Positions 22,301-34,996 of a stretch of 64,000 bases of DNA are shown piece after piece. How positions within the stretch are numbered: the stretch's first letter is position 1; each line of letters begins with the position of its first letter. The notes beneath the pieces were generated by a model, which searched no databases, was not told the origin of the DNA, and was given only the letters and a program-made list of their open reading frames with translations. This DNA comes from Monosporascus cannonballus (lineage: Eukaryota; Ascomycota; Sordariomycetes; Xylariales): the NCBI GenBank assembly GCA_004154925.1, contig QJNS01000029.1:1-64000 (forward strand). The letters run 5' to 3'. The position numbers and the translations under genes are program-made.

Positions 22301-25300
22301 TGCACTGTAATGGTGCCGATCCCAAGAGCGACCAGGGAAGGGATTGAGATATGGCCAACCTCGACGTCCTTCAGAGACGTCTGCAGTTTGCCCAACTTCC
22401 CGCCGACATCGACTGCGACGTCGACATTGCGCACGAGGGTCAGCGCCAGAATACCCGGGCGGTCATCCTCAGGTAAGTACTTCGCAACCGTGGACAAACG
22501 AGCAATCTCTTCCCCTAGCGCAGGCAGGACCTCTAGTTGCGGGAGCTTCCCAACCTTCACATCGACATCGTCGACATTAAGACGGAGGACGGCGCCCTTC
22601 CTCCTTTGTCGGAGCAGCGTGTCGACCATGATCTCGTCATCGGCTTCATCAAACTTGTATTTTGAAGGGATGATGAGTTCCAGCAACCGCTCCAAATCGT
22701 TGTCCTTCGGTGATACTAAGTATTCGATACGGGTGTTCGTGATCACGGCGCTGATGGGAGGATCTCCCATTGTGCGCCGTATGACCGGGCCTGTGAGATG
22801 GATCTTCGAAATTCCAATACCCAGTCCCTCCTCCCGACTCACCAGTTTCACGGCGCTCGTATCTAGAGAAACGAGACATTCTTTTCCAATCAAGTCCAAA
22901 TGAAAGCCGCCGAGCCTCATGTTTACCTTATTATCTGAGCTGACTGATGCATCATCCGGGCGTATTGGCGCATCGAACCTCACACCTCTAGCCTTTCGAG
23001 TTGTTTTCGTCGGACTCTTAGGGCCAGACGAGGCATTCGATGTCATAGAGGAGCTCATGTTCAAGAAACCGCTGAGACCTCCAAACCAGCTGAAAGTTTC
23101 GTCCAATCGTTGAAGATCTAACTTCACATGCAGTGGGAGAGTTTTAATCTCACATCTTGTCGCATCGGGTGTCTGCGTAATCTTGACAGCGACATCGGCA
23201 CCGGCAGAAGGGAAAGCATCTCTTACGGAAGCACGCATCTGCAGCCGCTGGTCAAGGGAGATGATATCGTCATTTCCGTAACCGAAGTTGAATTTCCCAA
23301 GGTCGACCGAGGTCACGACAGAATCCTGTGATTTTGAAATGCTCAAAGTCAAGTTATCGAGTTTTGCTGTTAGAAGGGCCTCGGCATCGAGAATGGGGCT
23401 AGGATTGAATAAGCGCTCGGGAGTATCAGCAATACTTGCCAGAGTTTCGAGAAAGTGGACAGTGATCTGTTCGAAAGCGACCTTGATATCGGGAAGTGCT
23501 GATGGCTTGGCTTGGCTGTCCCGATTCTTAGGGGTTTTGACGGGTTTATCTATTTGGTCTTTAAATGCCGAAAGGATCTTTGAGATTACCATCGCCAGTA
23601 GAAAACCTGTCGAGACGTCACAGCGAATATCCAGTGGAGCCAAAACTATTTCGAAGACATTATCGGCGGGGTCTTCGGGAAGGAGGATACTAGGTGTCTG
23701 CGCTATTGAGGCTGTCGACTGTGCACCCGCATAAACGGAGAACGCTCCAGGGATGTTCGGAGCCGCAGACTGACTTAGAGCTCTGCGAGGTGATGTGGTC
23801 ATGCGTGGAGCTGTCGTCGTATCTCTACTTGACGGCGCTTGGATATGTTCGTGATTCGATGGGACATAGAGCGAGATAGCGGCGAGCGACACAAGCTCTT
23901 TTACGAGGCGTGTCGGTCCTTTTGGTGTTGCGGTATCGTTCTCCGTACTATGTTCTATCGGAGGCGTGCAATCTCCATGATGATGCATAGCTTCCTCAAG
24001 GTTATCCACCGGCAAGTCCTCTGCCGAGCGCTCTTCTGGGGGTAACTCTTCGGGGTGCATTCCGTCTCCTTGCCGTTGCGCTTTATGGGTTGTGGCAGGC
24101 AACCCGTCATTGTACGTAGAAATTATGGCCTCTGAAAACGCTGGACCGGACGATATTCTGTCGGCTTTTGGCGAGCCCTCTGTGCTAGAAGGTTTCGAAT
24201 CCCAAGCTCCTGGCATACCACGGTGTCCTTGGGATGGTGACTTATCGGAAAATGCGCTCATATACATGCTCTCTGCGTCCTCGTGGCTAAACATCCGGGA
24301 GCGTTCAAGATCTTCGTTCGGCAGGGGTGTCGGTGACGGACCATTGCCACCACTGAGCGGTTCGGGTGGGCCCTCGTTGGCCAGCTCTGCGTTGTGAAGC
24401 ACTTGGCTTTCTTCATGAGGCATCTTGAGAGCCGGCTCAGACCGAACGCTTCGTTCAACCGACGCCCAAAGTTCACGAGGTGGGTGAATAGCCGATTGCG
24501 CCGGATCGCGCAGCGGGATTGTCTGGGCGCGACCACTCGGCGTAATCTGGTGTGCAGAGGCTCGGGGCGTCGATGGCGTAGATCTTGGCTCAGCATTCTC
24601 TGGATCACCGTTTGAGCTATCTATGTCATAGGGGATATCGAAAGCGTCTTCGCTGTCCATAAGGGGGTGATGGAGTCGGCTCTGCTCGAGCTCGGCGGAC
24701 TCGGATAAGCTATGGCGAAGTGAAGGGATAGACGCAGAGGTTGCCTCTCGTGAGAAGTTGTGTCTGCTCGTCATGACCGGTGAGTTCGTGGCAGCCGTGG
24801 AGGGCTTTGACGGAGTGCGCGCAAGAGTCGAGAAGACATTCGCTTCCGAGATCAGGCATGCTCGAATCTTGCTCAGTGCGATGTGACGCTTCCCTTCCTT
24901 GTGAACTATCTTAGGCGAACCCTCCATTTCGGGCTCCTGCACCTCCGTTGTAACACCCTCTACATTGATGTCATCGATGGCAAGCTGGAAGGTGACCAGC
25001 TCGGGGACCGTTGAGCTAGGCTCCACGAGTGCTTCGACATCCAGTTGGAAAGATACGCCTTTGATCGACACCTGCGTCCGATCCACGATGCCCTGCAGAA
25101 AGTCGGCAAGGAATGCGGGTAGAGAGAGAGGCTGTCCAGTGCCCAAGGGGAAGTCCTCCTCGCTTCCATCCTCGGTACTCGCCACGGAAGCACCTAGATC
25201 CTGGCTCTCTGCTTGGAGGGCGGCCTGGAGTTCAGCCTTCTCATTCAAAGGTTGTGTTTCAAGGAAGGACTGGGCAAGATCTATAGCATGGGGTACGACC

Positions 25301-25765
25301 TCATCCTCTTCGGTGTTTCTGGAACGTTTCTTCTTCTGCGGTCCTCCATGGTCATCCTTGGAGCCTTCGTTTGGTGTTACCCTAAGCTTCACCTGGACAC
25401 CGTCGACCTCGACAATTATAGGGCTCGTGTAGATCGCCGATGGCACCGTGATACGGAGCAAGAGGACCTTCGCTTTTTGGACCTCAAACGACGGCGGGAG
25501 GTTGAGCAAACGCTCAAGTTTCTACGGGAGAAATCAGGGTTGTCAGTCTTGTGTAAGAAAGACGGGCGAGATGCGACGTCGTAAGACAAACCTGTAGCTT
25601 GATACCGACATGCTGAAAGGTGAAGACGGTGTTCATGCCTAAGGTGAAGTCAAGCTTGTCTATGTCCAAGGCTTCGGTATCGAGGAGTTCCAAGCGCGAT
25701 AAGGCATATCGCAACAGCCGCTTGGGCATGTTGGAGCTCCGGAAGGAGTTGAAGAAGGATGCCAT
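19386..25765 (-). CDS. ATG2: autophagy-related protein 2 (lipid-transfer protein)
   Basis: Three exons on the reverse strand: 25765-25592, 25521-19462 and 19403-19386, with introns of 70 and 58 bp, giving 2083 residues, the usual length for fungal Atg2. The N-terminus (SSNMPKRLLRYALSRLELLD...LDIDKLDFTLGMNTVFTFQHVGIKLQ-KLERLLNLP) is the chorein-type start of Atg2. The C-terminal region has LKGAYSSLARDLNVARDAII, APTIIFRPLIGSSKAIGQTL and MGATNSLDPQNRRR, the conserved ATG_C end. The last exon encodes only KYKRH and stop; without it the frame would run on into 39 unrelated residues. Atg2 bridges the ER and the growing phagophore with Atg9 and Atg18 and moves lipids in bulk during autophagosome formation. 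Residues about 250-600 are Ser/Pro-rich and probably disordered. Confidence 0.95.
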
Positions 25766-26849
25766 GGCGAAGGAGATGGGCGTCCTTTCCCAGAAACAAA
25801 AAGGTCACGATGGATTTCTTCTACGAGATATGATGCTTCACTTGACCGGGGCGAGGATCGCGCGTGGAAGGAGCAGAGGCGTATTATCACAATACCCCAG
25901 AAGGTCGGGCGCGGGGTGACGGCTCATCGTTGTCCGTACTTGCGAATGAGTCGCATAAGAGTGCGTGAACCTGATTTGATGGGTAACTTTGGTTTGTTCT
26001 GATGTTTATGAGGAGAACTCCCCGTCAAAAGGCCGACTCGGGAGATGTCTGTGCCTATGACAAGGAGAGCAATGTCGACATGAGCACTGCTTGACATCAG
26101 TTAAGTAGGTACCTACTCCTGGTTGGTACTTGTATGCACTGCACTGTGCATGTAGGTCTGGTGATAGGGTGGGCGCATGCAGAGACTTGGCCGTTTGACT
26201 CGCACTTCCCTATCGGTTATGGGCACTGAGAAGGCCCCCAATCACTGATCAGGGCACCTATGCAGGCTATGTGGATGTGTCATGCACCAAACGCAGGCCC
26301 CCGGGTCTTATCGATAGGATGCCTTCAAATACTGTACTAGGTACGCACACCTATATGTAGGTACTTGTAGGATAGCGCATCAGCTTCGGACATCGAGGTA
26401 CCTAGCGCTAAACTACTGTTATGACAGTGGCGAGTGGGGTATTTCAGGCACCTGAGCAGAATGGCGCCAGTGCCCGGCTTTTCATTCGAGCATCCAGACA
26501 GGCAGACAGACATTCAGGGCCCTTCGTTTACAGGGAGGAACATCTCGAAGTCTTCTGTCCCCTTTAAACCTATCTTAACTAAATCCTATGAAATGGTCTT
26601 CTTTGTGTTATGATCGTTTCGAGCCACTTTGGTCTTATCTTAGGGACATATATGGCGCTCATGTATAGGTAACGAAGCCCACTACCAGGTCAATTGTGCA
26701 ATAACTGAATTCTGGAACATCCACGTCTTGCAAATAATATCTAACGCTTGATTGCATTCGCGGACTATATAATAATCATTTATTCGCCTTGGCCATGGAT
26801 GACTTGGACGTCTGACTCTTTGCCTCTTTCACCTAGCCCTAGTTTAGGC
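25766..26849. promoter_or_regulatory. intergenic with TACCTAGGTA-type palindromes
   Basis: About 1.1 kb between ATG2 and the amine oxidase, with no gene. It carries several short palindromic GTAGGTACCTAC / AGGTACCTAG motifs (about 26103-26118, 26336-26370 and 26395-26406). A similar set lies upstream of glutamine synthetase. The 5' part holds the ATG2 promoter. Function of the palindromes is not known from the sequence. Confidence 0.5.
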
Positions 26850-28553
26850 CTAGTTCAGAACCGTAATGCCGCCCTCTTCCCTGCAGTACGCCTTAGCGAT
26901 TCTGCTGGCGACCGATTCACCACTCCAATACGCGCCGGTGGCCGTTCCCAGCGCGACGAACGGCGCGGTGTGCTCGCCGGCGAGCCAGAGCCCGCGGTCC
27001 GGCAGGCCCTCGCGCATGGTCTCGATGTCGGCGTCGCCCTCCTCGAGGCCGACCTGGAAGTTGCTGTAGCTGCCGTTGCCTGCGAGCTCGTCCGCCAGCC
27101 ACGCTGTCGCGAAGCAGCCCGTCGGCTTGCAGGCCGAGGCTCCTTCCTCGTAGCGCGGCAGGCGCGAGTAGTACGGCCTGAACCACGCATACAGGAACGC
27201 CTCCCTCTTTTCTTTTGTGGGCAACCGCGCGAGCTCGCCCGTGAGGTAGCGTGACTGGTCCCCGTACGTGTAGAACAGCAGGATCGGGTGCGAGGTCTCC
27301 GGCGTCAGGGACGCCAGCTCGACCATCTCCTGGTTCCACTTGTGCGGATTCGACTCCGGGGCGTAGTTCGGTGCGAGCCACTGGCAGAACCCCTGAACTC
27401 TGCGCTCCTTGGAGTCAGACGTGAGCCAGAACGCTTCTGGGAAACTGATGTAGACCTGCCGTCCGCGGTGTTAGGGTAACTTTCGAATATCTTGTACCTT
27501 CTAATGGGATCTCACCTTCTCGAGAGAGCCGTAACCGATGTTCTCGATTGCTTTGGTTAGCCTTGCAGGCAAGGGTGGGCTGAATGCTTCAGTGTGGTGC
27601 TGTTTCAGCCACCCAAGCGGCGCCGTTACAACAACTTCATCGAACTTGAAGCTCTCCCCACCGCGGGTCAGAACCTTTAGTTGACCACCGTCGTCACTAC
27701 TACTTTGAATACTTGTGACCACTGTTTCGTATCTGATCACAGCACCCTCTAGAGCGGGTTTCGCTATACGTTCTAGTATCTTCTTATATGTCCCTGCACA
27801 GAAGAGGTTCTCTGGCAGAGTGTCAGCCCAGTCATTTCGCGCCGGCTCAAGTCTAGGTCAACCTACCACCCTCTATGCATTCTTCAAGCCAGAAGTACTT
27901 CAGACTCTGCGTGAAGATGTGGCTGCCGACGAATGCTCCCCAAGACTCCGCGATCTTGAAAACCATGTCTCGCTCCCTCTCAAAATCTGGCTCGGTGTCC
28001 GGTATCCTTCTCGCGACCTCGTTCTGGAAGAAATCCCAGAGACTCTCACTTGGACTTATCGTAGCGCAGTGCTTGTTGCTGTGGCGGAACGCATCCTCTA
28101 TGATGTCCCACATGATACTGGAGTGCCTCTCCGACTCAGCTAATGACAGCAACTTACCATTCTCGTCAAGCACGTATGTCCGGTTATCCCAGGACCCAGT
28201 CGCTGTGTCCGTCTCTTTGGCGAGGTCCAAGATCGGGTTGTTGTTTGTCCCGTGAATCCAGTTAGGGCCAGCATCGACTATGTGTCCGGAGGGCAGCGTC
28301 TCCTGATGAACCCGACCTCCCGGCCTAGTGCGACCTTCTATCAAAGTCACTTGGAAGCCATGGTGGAGCAGTATATCTGCGCACCGCAGACCGGCCAGTC
28401 CAGCGCCAATGACAGCAACATGGGGCTTCCGATGGTAGATCTCGGCTCGGCGCTATAAAATGTGAGTATGGATGTGTAAGAGAAAGCAAATTTGTTACGC
28501 AAGCGTTTCCGCAGAGGCAGACAGAATCCTCAGCTGCCGCATGTCACCAGCAT
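26850..28553 (-). CDS. flavin-containing polyamine/amine oxidase
   Basis: Exons on the reverse strand: (28553-28548), 28452-27867, 27811-27516 and 27455-26850, about 497 residues. Introns of 55 and 60 bp are firm, joining CIEG-E-NLFCAGTYKKI and YGSLEK-VYISFPEAFW. The FAD dinucleotide motif VIGAGLAGLRCADIL is followed by IEGRTRPGGRVHQ (the RxGGR motif) and GPNWIHGTNNNP. Near the C-terminus, LWLAGEHTAPFVALGTATGA is the second FAD-contacting motif. The family oxidises amino groups of polyamines or other amines to aldehydes, with H2O2 as by-product. No signal peptide or obvious peroxisomal SKL end (it ends GITVLN). The first exon is uncertain: a stop lies just upstream of the acceptor at 28453, and ATG CTG at 28553 with a GTGACA donor gives the right phase; a different upstream exon is possible. 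Confidence 0.88.
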
Positions 28554-30504
28554 AAGCGCGTTGCCTGAAAAAGGTGTGTCAGGGGTTAAGGGTTTTGTAT
28601 ACCTTCCCAATCTTATTTACTAGCGTCGGTTGGTCTAACATTTCCCCAGGGTTTCTGGCAAGGGTGCTTTGTAGCCGGCAGGACGTGAGATCCTTCCAGA
28701 TGCGAGACGAGGTTCGCTGGGACGCACTAGTAAATGACAATGAATGAGCATCCATGGTTCAGGAGTATACTTAGGTTAGGAGGCACGGTGGGTGTTGGAA
28801 CATATACGGCGGGGTCAACGTTCTCAAGTAAAACAAACACATGCAACACAAAGACTCGTGATAAGGAACCGAGAGGGAGGCTCTGGTAGAGCGGGTGGGT
28901 AGTTTATATAAAGACGTAGCATAAAGGAGTTCTGTTAATACCTTCTCGTAGGTGGTTGAAAAGAATGGGAGTACAGCTTCATTGGGACTTATGTGACAAA
29001 ATGGGCATAGGTGAAACGACAGAACATCACAGAGAAGCCGCTCCTCTCCGCCGAAATTCAACAATTTCATCTGTACCAATAGGAGAAGGAGCCGCCCAAA
29101 GAGAAAATAGTCGCCAAAAGTTAGATAGGAGAGATAGGGACGTTGGGGGCGTCTTCGAGCGTCCTGGTATAAGTGGATGCAATAGATAGTGAGAAATCAT
29201 GACACGAAACATATATTGGAATGCCACGCTACTTCGTGCGGTAATTTGATTGGTTAAATGCCTCCTGGGACTCTTTGAACTTCGTATAGCCACATAGCAG
29301 AGGAGGTTACCTCTGTAGATCAAAGTGGCCTCTGTGGGGAATATTGTGGTATCGTGGAATGGAGAGAAGTTTACTTGGTATCGTCAAAATAAGAGAACAC
29401 TCTTACCAAAACAATACGGGACAGAGAGATTCACCAAGTCCCATGCGGCAAGTCTGAAATTCCCAAGCCTCCTGATTCTGAGGACTCTTTGAGGCAGATA
29501 ATGCTATTCTATTAATAACCTTCAGAGTTATCTCAATGGAGTTGATAGTGATGGGTGGAGAACCGGGCGCCCTCAAAGCCGCGTTATTGGTAGGACAAGA
29601 AGGACGCATGTAGGCATTCCGAATTTCCCGGCTTGAGGGGACTAGGTAGCTGACTGCTGTGTCTAGAACTGCCCTTTGGGGCGCTAACTTAGTGCTGCAT
29701 GCCTCCATGCAGTGCAACAGATGACTGCATTATCTCTGACGTGGAAGCAACAGAGCATTACTATTGATATGGTGTTATTTTGCTCGAGAATCAAGAAGAC
29801 GGCATTATCTCTATCCCTACATATTAACATACAAAAGTGGTGATCTTAGTTTACCGTTTATCACATACATACCCAGGCAATACGCTGTTACCCAAAGCTT
29901 CTGCACCAACTAGTGCAAATACTTCTCCAATGCTCAATGAGGAAACCCCCAACACCACCCCGAGCGGTCTCACTCGGACTCTGACTTCCGGTTACAGTAA
30001 CACGCGCTATTAGTATAAAACGAGTCCGCCAGTCCACTGAATTCAGGTCTGCTCACATGACCAAGTTCAGCCGCAGGGATCTCATATGATTCATAAATTC
30101 CGGGGAACAACCTGATGGCGGAGAGGGTCGGCCCCGATTCTCACGCGCCAATCAGAGTCCTCGGAGAGCCACTTACGTCGGCAGGCGGCCACTTTCGTGA
30201 ACAAGCCGAGGCAAACAGTGCTCCATTTGCGTTTGGGGAAGCTCGTGGCAGCCGAAGCGCGCCGCTAGAGCAGTTCTTAAAGTCCGTAGCATTCCAGCGT
30301 AACAGCTTAGGCAGGATAATACTTCTTGTAGCCAGGTCAACAAGAGAACTCTGACTCCGTCTCTTGGTCTCGTGCCGTTCATTCACTGTGGTCCCATCTG
30401 CCTAATACAATTCGATCCCATTGTACAAAGGGTAAAGGTTTGCTTGCTTACTAGACCCCAGTTGAGGCGCTCTAACCCACCGATCCTTCTCCCGTCTCCT
30501 CGAG
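28554..30504. other. intergenic, nothing recognised
   Basis: Almost 2 kb between two divergent genes (amine oxidase and b5-acyl-CoA dehydrogenase). Short opens only, no domain or splice structure. It presumably holds both promoters. Confidence 0.5.
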
Positions 30505-32152
30505 ATGTCCAAGACGTTCACGCGGGCCGAAGTGGCCAAGAACAACACCGAGGACTCGCTGTGGTTCATCATCGACAGCAAAGTCTACGATGCGACGGAG
30601 TTCGTCGACGCCCACCCAGGTGGTGAGGCTGTTTTGCGCCAGGTGGCAGGCCAGGACGCGACGGCCGCTTTTTACAACCTGCACCGACACGAAGTCCTGA
30701 CCAAGTACGAAGACCTCTGCATAGGCACGATCGAGGGCGAGAAGCCCCAGGTCTTGACGCCGAAGCCGGGCGACCTGAGCCCTGTGCCGTACGCCGAGCC
30801 CCTTTGGCTGACGCCGGCTTTCAAGTCACCCTACTACAACGAGAGCCACCGCCGGCTGCAGAAGGCGATGCGCGTATTCACTGAGACAGTCGTCATGCCC
30901 GAGGCGCAGGCGCGGGAGGCGGACGGGAAGTATATCAGCCAGGAGCTCGTCCAGAAGATGTCAGAAAAGGGCATACTCCACATGCGGATGGGGCCGGGGA
31001 AGCACCTGCACGGCATGAACCTCCTCGACGGCGCCGTCAAGGGCGAGGAGTTCGACTACTTCCACGACCTGATCATGGCACAGGAGGGCGTTCGGGTCAA
31101 CGCGCGCGGTTTCCAGGACGGTAGTCTCGCGGGCATGGTGATCGGCCTGCCGTGCGTGATGAACTTCATGAAGGACGAGCGGCGCAAGAAGGCCATCATG
31201 GACGAGGTGCTCAGCGGCCAGAAGTTCATGTGCCTGGCGATCTCGGAAGCGTTCGCGGGGTCCGACGTCGCCGACCTGCGGACGACGGCGACCAAGACCC
31301 CCGACGGCAAGCACTACATCGTCAACGGGACCAAGAAGTGGATCACCAACGGTGCGTACAGTGACTACTTCGTGACGGGCGTCAAGACGGATAAGGGGCT
31401 CAGCGTGCTGCTTATCGAGCGCGGCGAGGGCGTCGAGACCAAGCCCATCAAGACGTCGTACTCCCTCACGGCCGGCACCGCGTACATCACGTTCGACAAC
31501 GTCAAAGTCCCCGCCGAGAACCTGCTCGGCGAGGAGAACAAGGGAATCTACGTTATCCTGAGCAACTTCAACCACGAACGCTGGACCATGGCCTGCGGAT
31601 CCATCAGGCAATCCAGGGTGGTCGTGGAGGAGTGCCTGAAGTGGGCGCACCAGCGCCTCGTCTTCGGCAAGCGGCTTATCGACCAGCCGGTCATCCGGCA
31701 GAAGTACGTTCCTTTCCCCTTCCGTCCACAGTTTCTCTCCAGCTCCATTTCTCGCTCTTCCCTCCGCACTCCGTTTCCTAACTGATCCCCGTTACTAACG
31801 TGAAACGAAAAACAGGCTCGCCAAGATGATCGCGCTCGTGGAGGCCAACCAGTCCTGGCTCGAGACCATCACCTACCAGATGTGCAACATGCCCTACAAG
31901 GAGCAGTCGAAGCACCTCGGCGGGCCTATCGGGCTGCTCAAGATGAGCATTACGCGCGCGGCGCACGAGATCGCCGACGAGGCCGTGCAGATCTTCGGCG
32001 GCCGCGGCCTCACGCAGAGCGGGATGGGCAAGGTGATCGAAATGTTCCACCGCACCTACAAATTCGACGCGATTCTCGGCGGGGCCGAGGAGGTGCTGGG
32101 GGACCTCGGCGTGCGGCAGGCCATGGCGAGGTTCCCCAACGCAAAGCTATGA
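30505..32152 (+). CDS. cytochrome b5-acyl-CoA dehydrogenase fusion
   Basis: Two exons, 30505-31703 and 31816-32152, with a 112-bp intron (GTACGT, CAG, phase 2), giving 511 residues. Residues 1-80 are a cytochrome b5 domain: FVDAHPGGEAVLRQVAGQDA with heme ligand His37 and a second His at 60 or 62. Residues about 110-510 are an acyl-CoA dehydrogenase: LAISEAFAGSDVADLRTTAT and KKWITNGAYSDYFVTGVKTD (flavin and substrate contacts), VIRQK-LAKMIALVEA, then EAVQIFGGRGLTQSGMGKVI and FHRTYKFDAILGGAEEVLGD. It should carry out FAD-dependent alpha,beta-dehydrogenation of an acyl-CoA, with the b5 domain possibly passing electrons. In many family members the position of the first G in ILGGAEEV is a catalytic Glu, so the base must lie elsewhere, as in some other subfamilies. 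No mitochondrial presequence; the end PNAKL is a possible weak peroxisomal signal. Very high GC3. Confidence 0.92.
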
Positions 32153-33355
32153 GCGGCGAGGGAACAGGTGCCTCTAATGCTACGTGTGTCGGTGGCTTGT
32201 TAGTTACCAGCGCTGCTGGAAATGCGTTACATTGTACTACAATCCTGACCGGTTTGGTTACATGTTTTGGCGTTCTTTGTAGATTACGGGAGTCATATAG
32301 GGGGTCAAGGATATTCAGGTACTGATCCAATCAGGCCTAAGGTTCACTCGCAAAGCTACCGACATAGCAACCCTCTTCCCATTGCAAAGGTACTCTGAGT
32401 GCAACTGGATCTGTGACGAAGTGTCGCTTCCAGGGAAGAGGCCGTCGACCACACCATCACCAGGAATTAAGGATGTTTTATGGACCCTAATTATTAAAGG
32501 GGTACGTTTCGTTGGTGGCCTTTTCTGGATGAGCAGACTCGCCTACCTTAACACTCCCGTATATATGCCCGCTTGACAATGCCGAACGTTCTTTAGGCCG
32601 TACTTTCCTAGCTTACCCGCTGAATCCCGAAAGCCAACTGCCTTGTGATATAAATCAACGGGGGCGTCTCTAGAACCAAGATACGCACTCAGACAGGAAC
32701 GCATTACTTCAGGTTGATAGATAGGAACCTAGACGGATTGTGGGTTAAGGGGAAGTAACCACCAGAAAGATGAGCAACAACCTACGGAGTGGGAATATGG
32801 GTAGCGACTGCCCTGGCAGGAAGAAGTCCTAAGACATGATCTTTTCCATATCAAGCCGAGATTATAAGCAGTTCCTCGCGCGTAAGATAAGCAGCCTCGA
32901 TTGTCTAACGCGCCATGACCTGCCTCATGATGTCTAACAAACGCCAACCCGGTATCTCGGCCATAACCTTTCCAGCAGTACATAAGGGATGGTCATCAAT
33001 ACTTGCCGGCCATCGTGTCCCGGATTTCTTGTAGACGGTATGCTCTTCTATGCACCCCTGTTAACGGAAGGGGGAACCCGCCACTCAGAGGCTTCCGGCA
33101 TGGTGGAGCGGGTTAGCAAGCCAACATATACAGGAGCGTCCCGGCCCAAATCCCCCCAGACGCGAGCGGTGGTTGGAGTTGAAGTATGTCGATAATTTGT
33201 GCGGCCCATCAAGTTGATCCCTTCGAGAATCCAATCACGCCAAATACCTATCAAACATCCCATCCCGTATTTGGTGAAGACGACATTCCCCAAAAGGGAA
33301 GCCTTTCTCTGCAACTACCACGAGTGATCCTTCCTGCCTTTCCAGCTATTTAGCC
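32153..33355. other. intergenic, nothing recognised
   Basis: 1.2 kb with only short overlapping opens. The last 150 bases are the likely promoter and leader of the secreted-protein gene. Confidence 0.5.
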
Positions 33356-34328
33356 ATGTACAAGTCCCTGCTTCCTTTGACCGGGCTCGTGGCCCTAACC
33401 AGCGCCCTCGTCCTATATCGTCAATCAGCGCAGAGTGGCGTCGAAATGCCGGATATCGAGGCCATCATGTCCGTCAACGCGTCCAGCTTCAAGAGTTACC
33501 CAGCCAGCATTCTCTCCCGCGGCGGCAACGAGAGAGAAGCTGGCGGGACGCCCTCACGCTGGACGTGTTCCGCGCAGGCGCTTTTCACGTGGGGAGAGCT
33601 AGATGATGGTCACCCGGGCCTATTCATCACCAACGCCGACATGGCGGCCTACCGGGGCTTCTACATCTACCACAACAGCTGCGACTCTGTCCCCTACAAG
33701 TACATCTGGGTTCCCCCGAGGTCGACGCGGTTCGTCGCGCTGCCGCCTCGCTTTGAGGGCCGCATCACCCGCGGCGTCGACCAGTGGAGCCTCAGGGGCG
33801 TGCCGCAGACCCTCGCCACCTGGTTCGAGTTCTCAGTTGACCGGTATGGCTGGATCTGGGGGGATGTCAGCCGTAAGTGATTTTCTAGAGTTCTTCTCGC
33901 TGTTGGTTCCCTAGTCTATGGCCCCTCATTCCATGGTAGAAGTTTGTAGTCGGTGAAGTGCGCTTTTATCACGGCTGCTCGTCGAGTTATCCTAAACCAA
34001 CAGCCACTAACTCTTAGTCGCTGTAGTGATCAGGGGCTGCGACGGCGCCGTGGTCATGTGGGCCACGGACGGGAGCGGAGCTTGGAAGGGCTTCCTGCAT
34101 TCCATCCTCGAAAATGCGCCTCTCGACGCCTACGACCAGAAGGACTCAGGAGTCTGGGTTCTGAAGGCCAGCGCGAACTGGGACGGCAGCATCAACCGCG
34201 GCGTGCGGGACTGGGAGTACTTCCAGGTCGGTCCAGAATATGTCTACGTTGATGATTGGCACGGAAATCCCGTCATCACCTCTACAAACGGCCACTTTGG
34301 AACATATTGGCCTGCCGGGAGACCCTGA
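33356..34328 (+). CDS. secreted or membrane-anchored protein, unknown function
   Basis: Two exons, 33356-33872 and 34027-34328, with a 154-bp intron (GTAAGT donor, CTGTAG acceptor, phase 1), giving 272 residues. The junction reads WGDVS-L-IRGCDGAVVMW. Residues 1-20 (YKSLLPLTGLVALTSALVLY) are a signal peptide or signal anchor. The mature part is rich in Trp, Tyr and Gly with few cysteines (in WTCSAQ, NSCDSV and RGCDGA), suggesting a compact beta fold. Two short segments resemble each other: GRITRGVDQWSLRG and GSINRGVRDWEYFQ, a possible internal duplication. The end NPVITSTNGHFGTYWPAGRP looks like a conserved C-terminus. I recognise the style of a fungal secreted family but cannot name it. An effector-like role is speculation. 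Confidence 0.78.
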
Positions 34329-34702
34329 GGAATGCCTCACGGTTGTGCCTCTATCAGGGTAGTAACTACAGATATGAGCTAGGTCGACGACAGGAAATCG
34401 AGTCGCCTATGTAAAGGACTACTTGTCACAATTCAGTAATTCTAATAATGACCTGCTGATGGTCGCTGTTCACATAACCACCGTGTTTCTCGACCACTTG
34501 AATCATCTGAATATGCTTTTATTGTCTTCTCTATCATCGGTCCGAGTGAATGATAGTTAATGCTAGGGCGTGTATGATATTCGCTCTGTAAGAGATTGCG
34601 CCTAGTTCACATTAGAGCCACAGCCATTAAAGGGGAAAAAAAGGATCTTTTCCTCCTCGCACTCGCTCTCCATACAGCTGAATTTGGATTCAGAGCCTCG
34701 TC

Positions 34703-34996
34703 CTAGAGATAACACTCGGTTAAGATCGTAGCGACTACTAGAAGGTTAAGCGGGTGTATTAGGAAGAGGCAGTAGAGCATGAGAGCCGTTACAATCATAA
34801 TCCAGGGAACCGGCAGGTACTGGATGGTCTTACATGCGATCAAGAACCCGACGACCAGAGACAACACCGCCACAGCGAACAGGACGAAACAGGCAAAGCC
34901 GACGCCCCTGGCTATGAGCTCCGGGAGCATCTTGGGGCTTTGGCTCTGATGCCGAACTCGACGATGGTCCTTGCTTTTTAGCCCGTGTTTAGTCAT
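34703..34996 (-). CDS. small hydrophobic ORF (97 residues)
   Basis: A reverse open frame with a basic N-terminus (MTKHGLKSKDHRRVRH) and two or three hydrophobic segments: ARGVGFACFVLFAVAVLSLV, then VPWIMIVTALMLYCLFLI and LNLLVVATILTECYL. A charged, soluble start followed by clean membrane helices is more ordered than chance frames usually are. No family is recognised, and there is no splice evidence or sequence support beyond composition. Confidence 0.35.
   Translation of the reverse strand: MTKHGLKSKDHRRVRHQSQSPKMLPELIARGVGFACFVLFAVAVLSLVVGFLIACKTIQYLPVPWIMIVTALMLYCLFLIHPLNLLVVATILTECYL

Noticed and set aside
26855..27381. Long Arg/Ala-rich frames on both strands over the amine oxidase exon
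   Set aside because: They are shadows of the GC-rich third positions of the oxidase; only one frame carries the FAD motifs.
30961..31650. 229-codon reverse frame inside the acyl-CoA dehydrogenase gene
   Set aside because: Antisense of a GC-rich coding exon; Val/Leu/Asp-rich composition as expected for a mirror frame.
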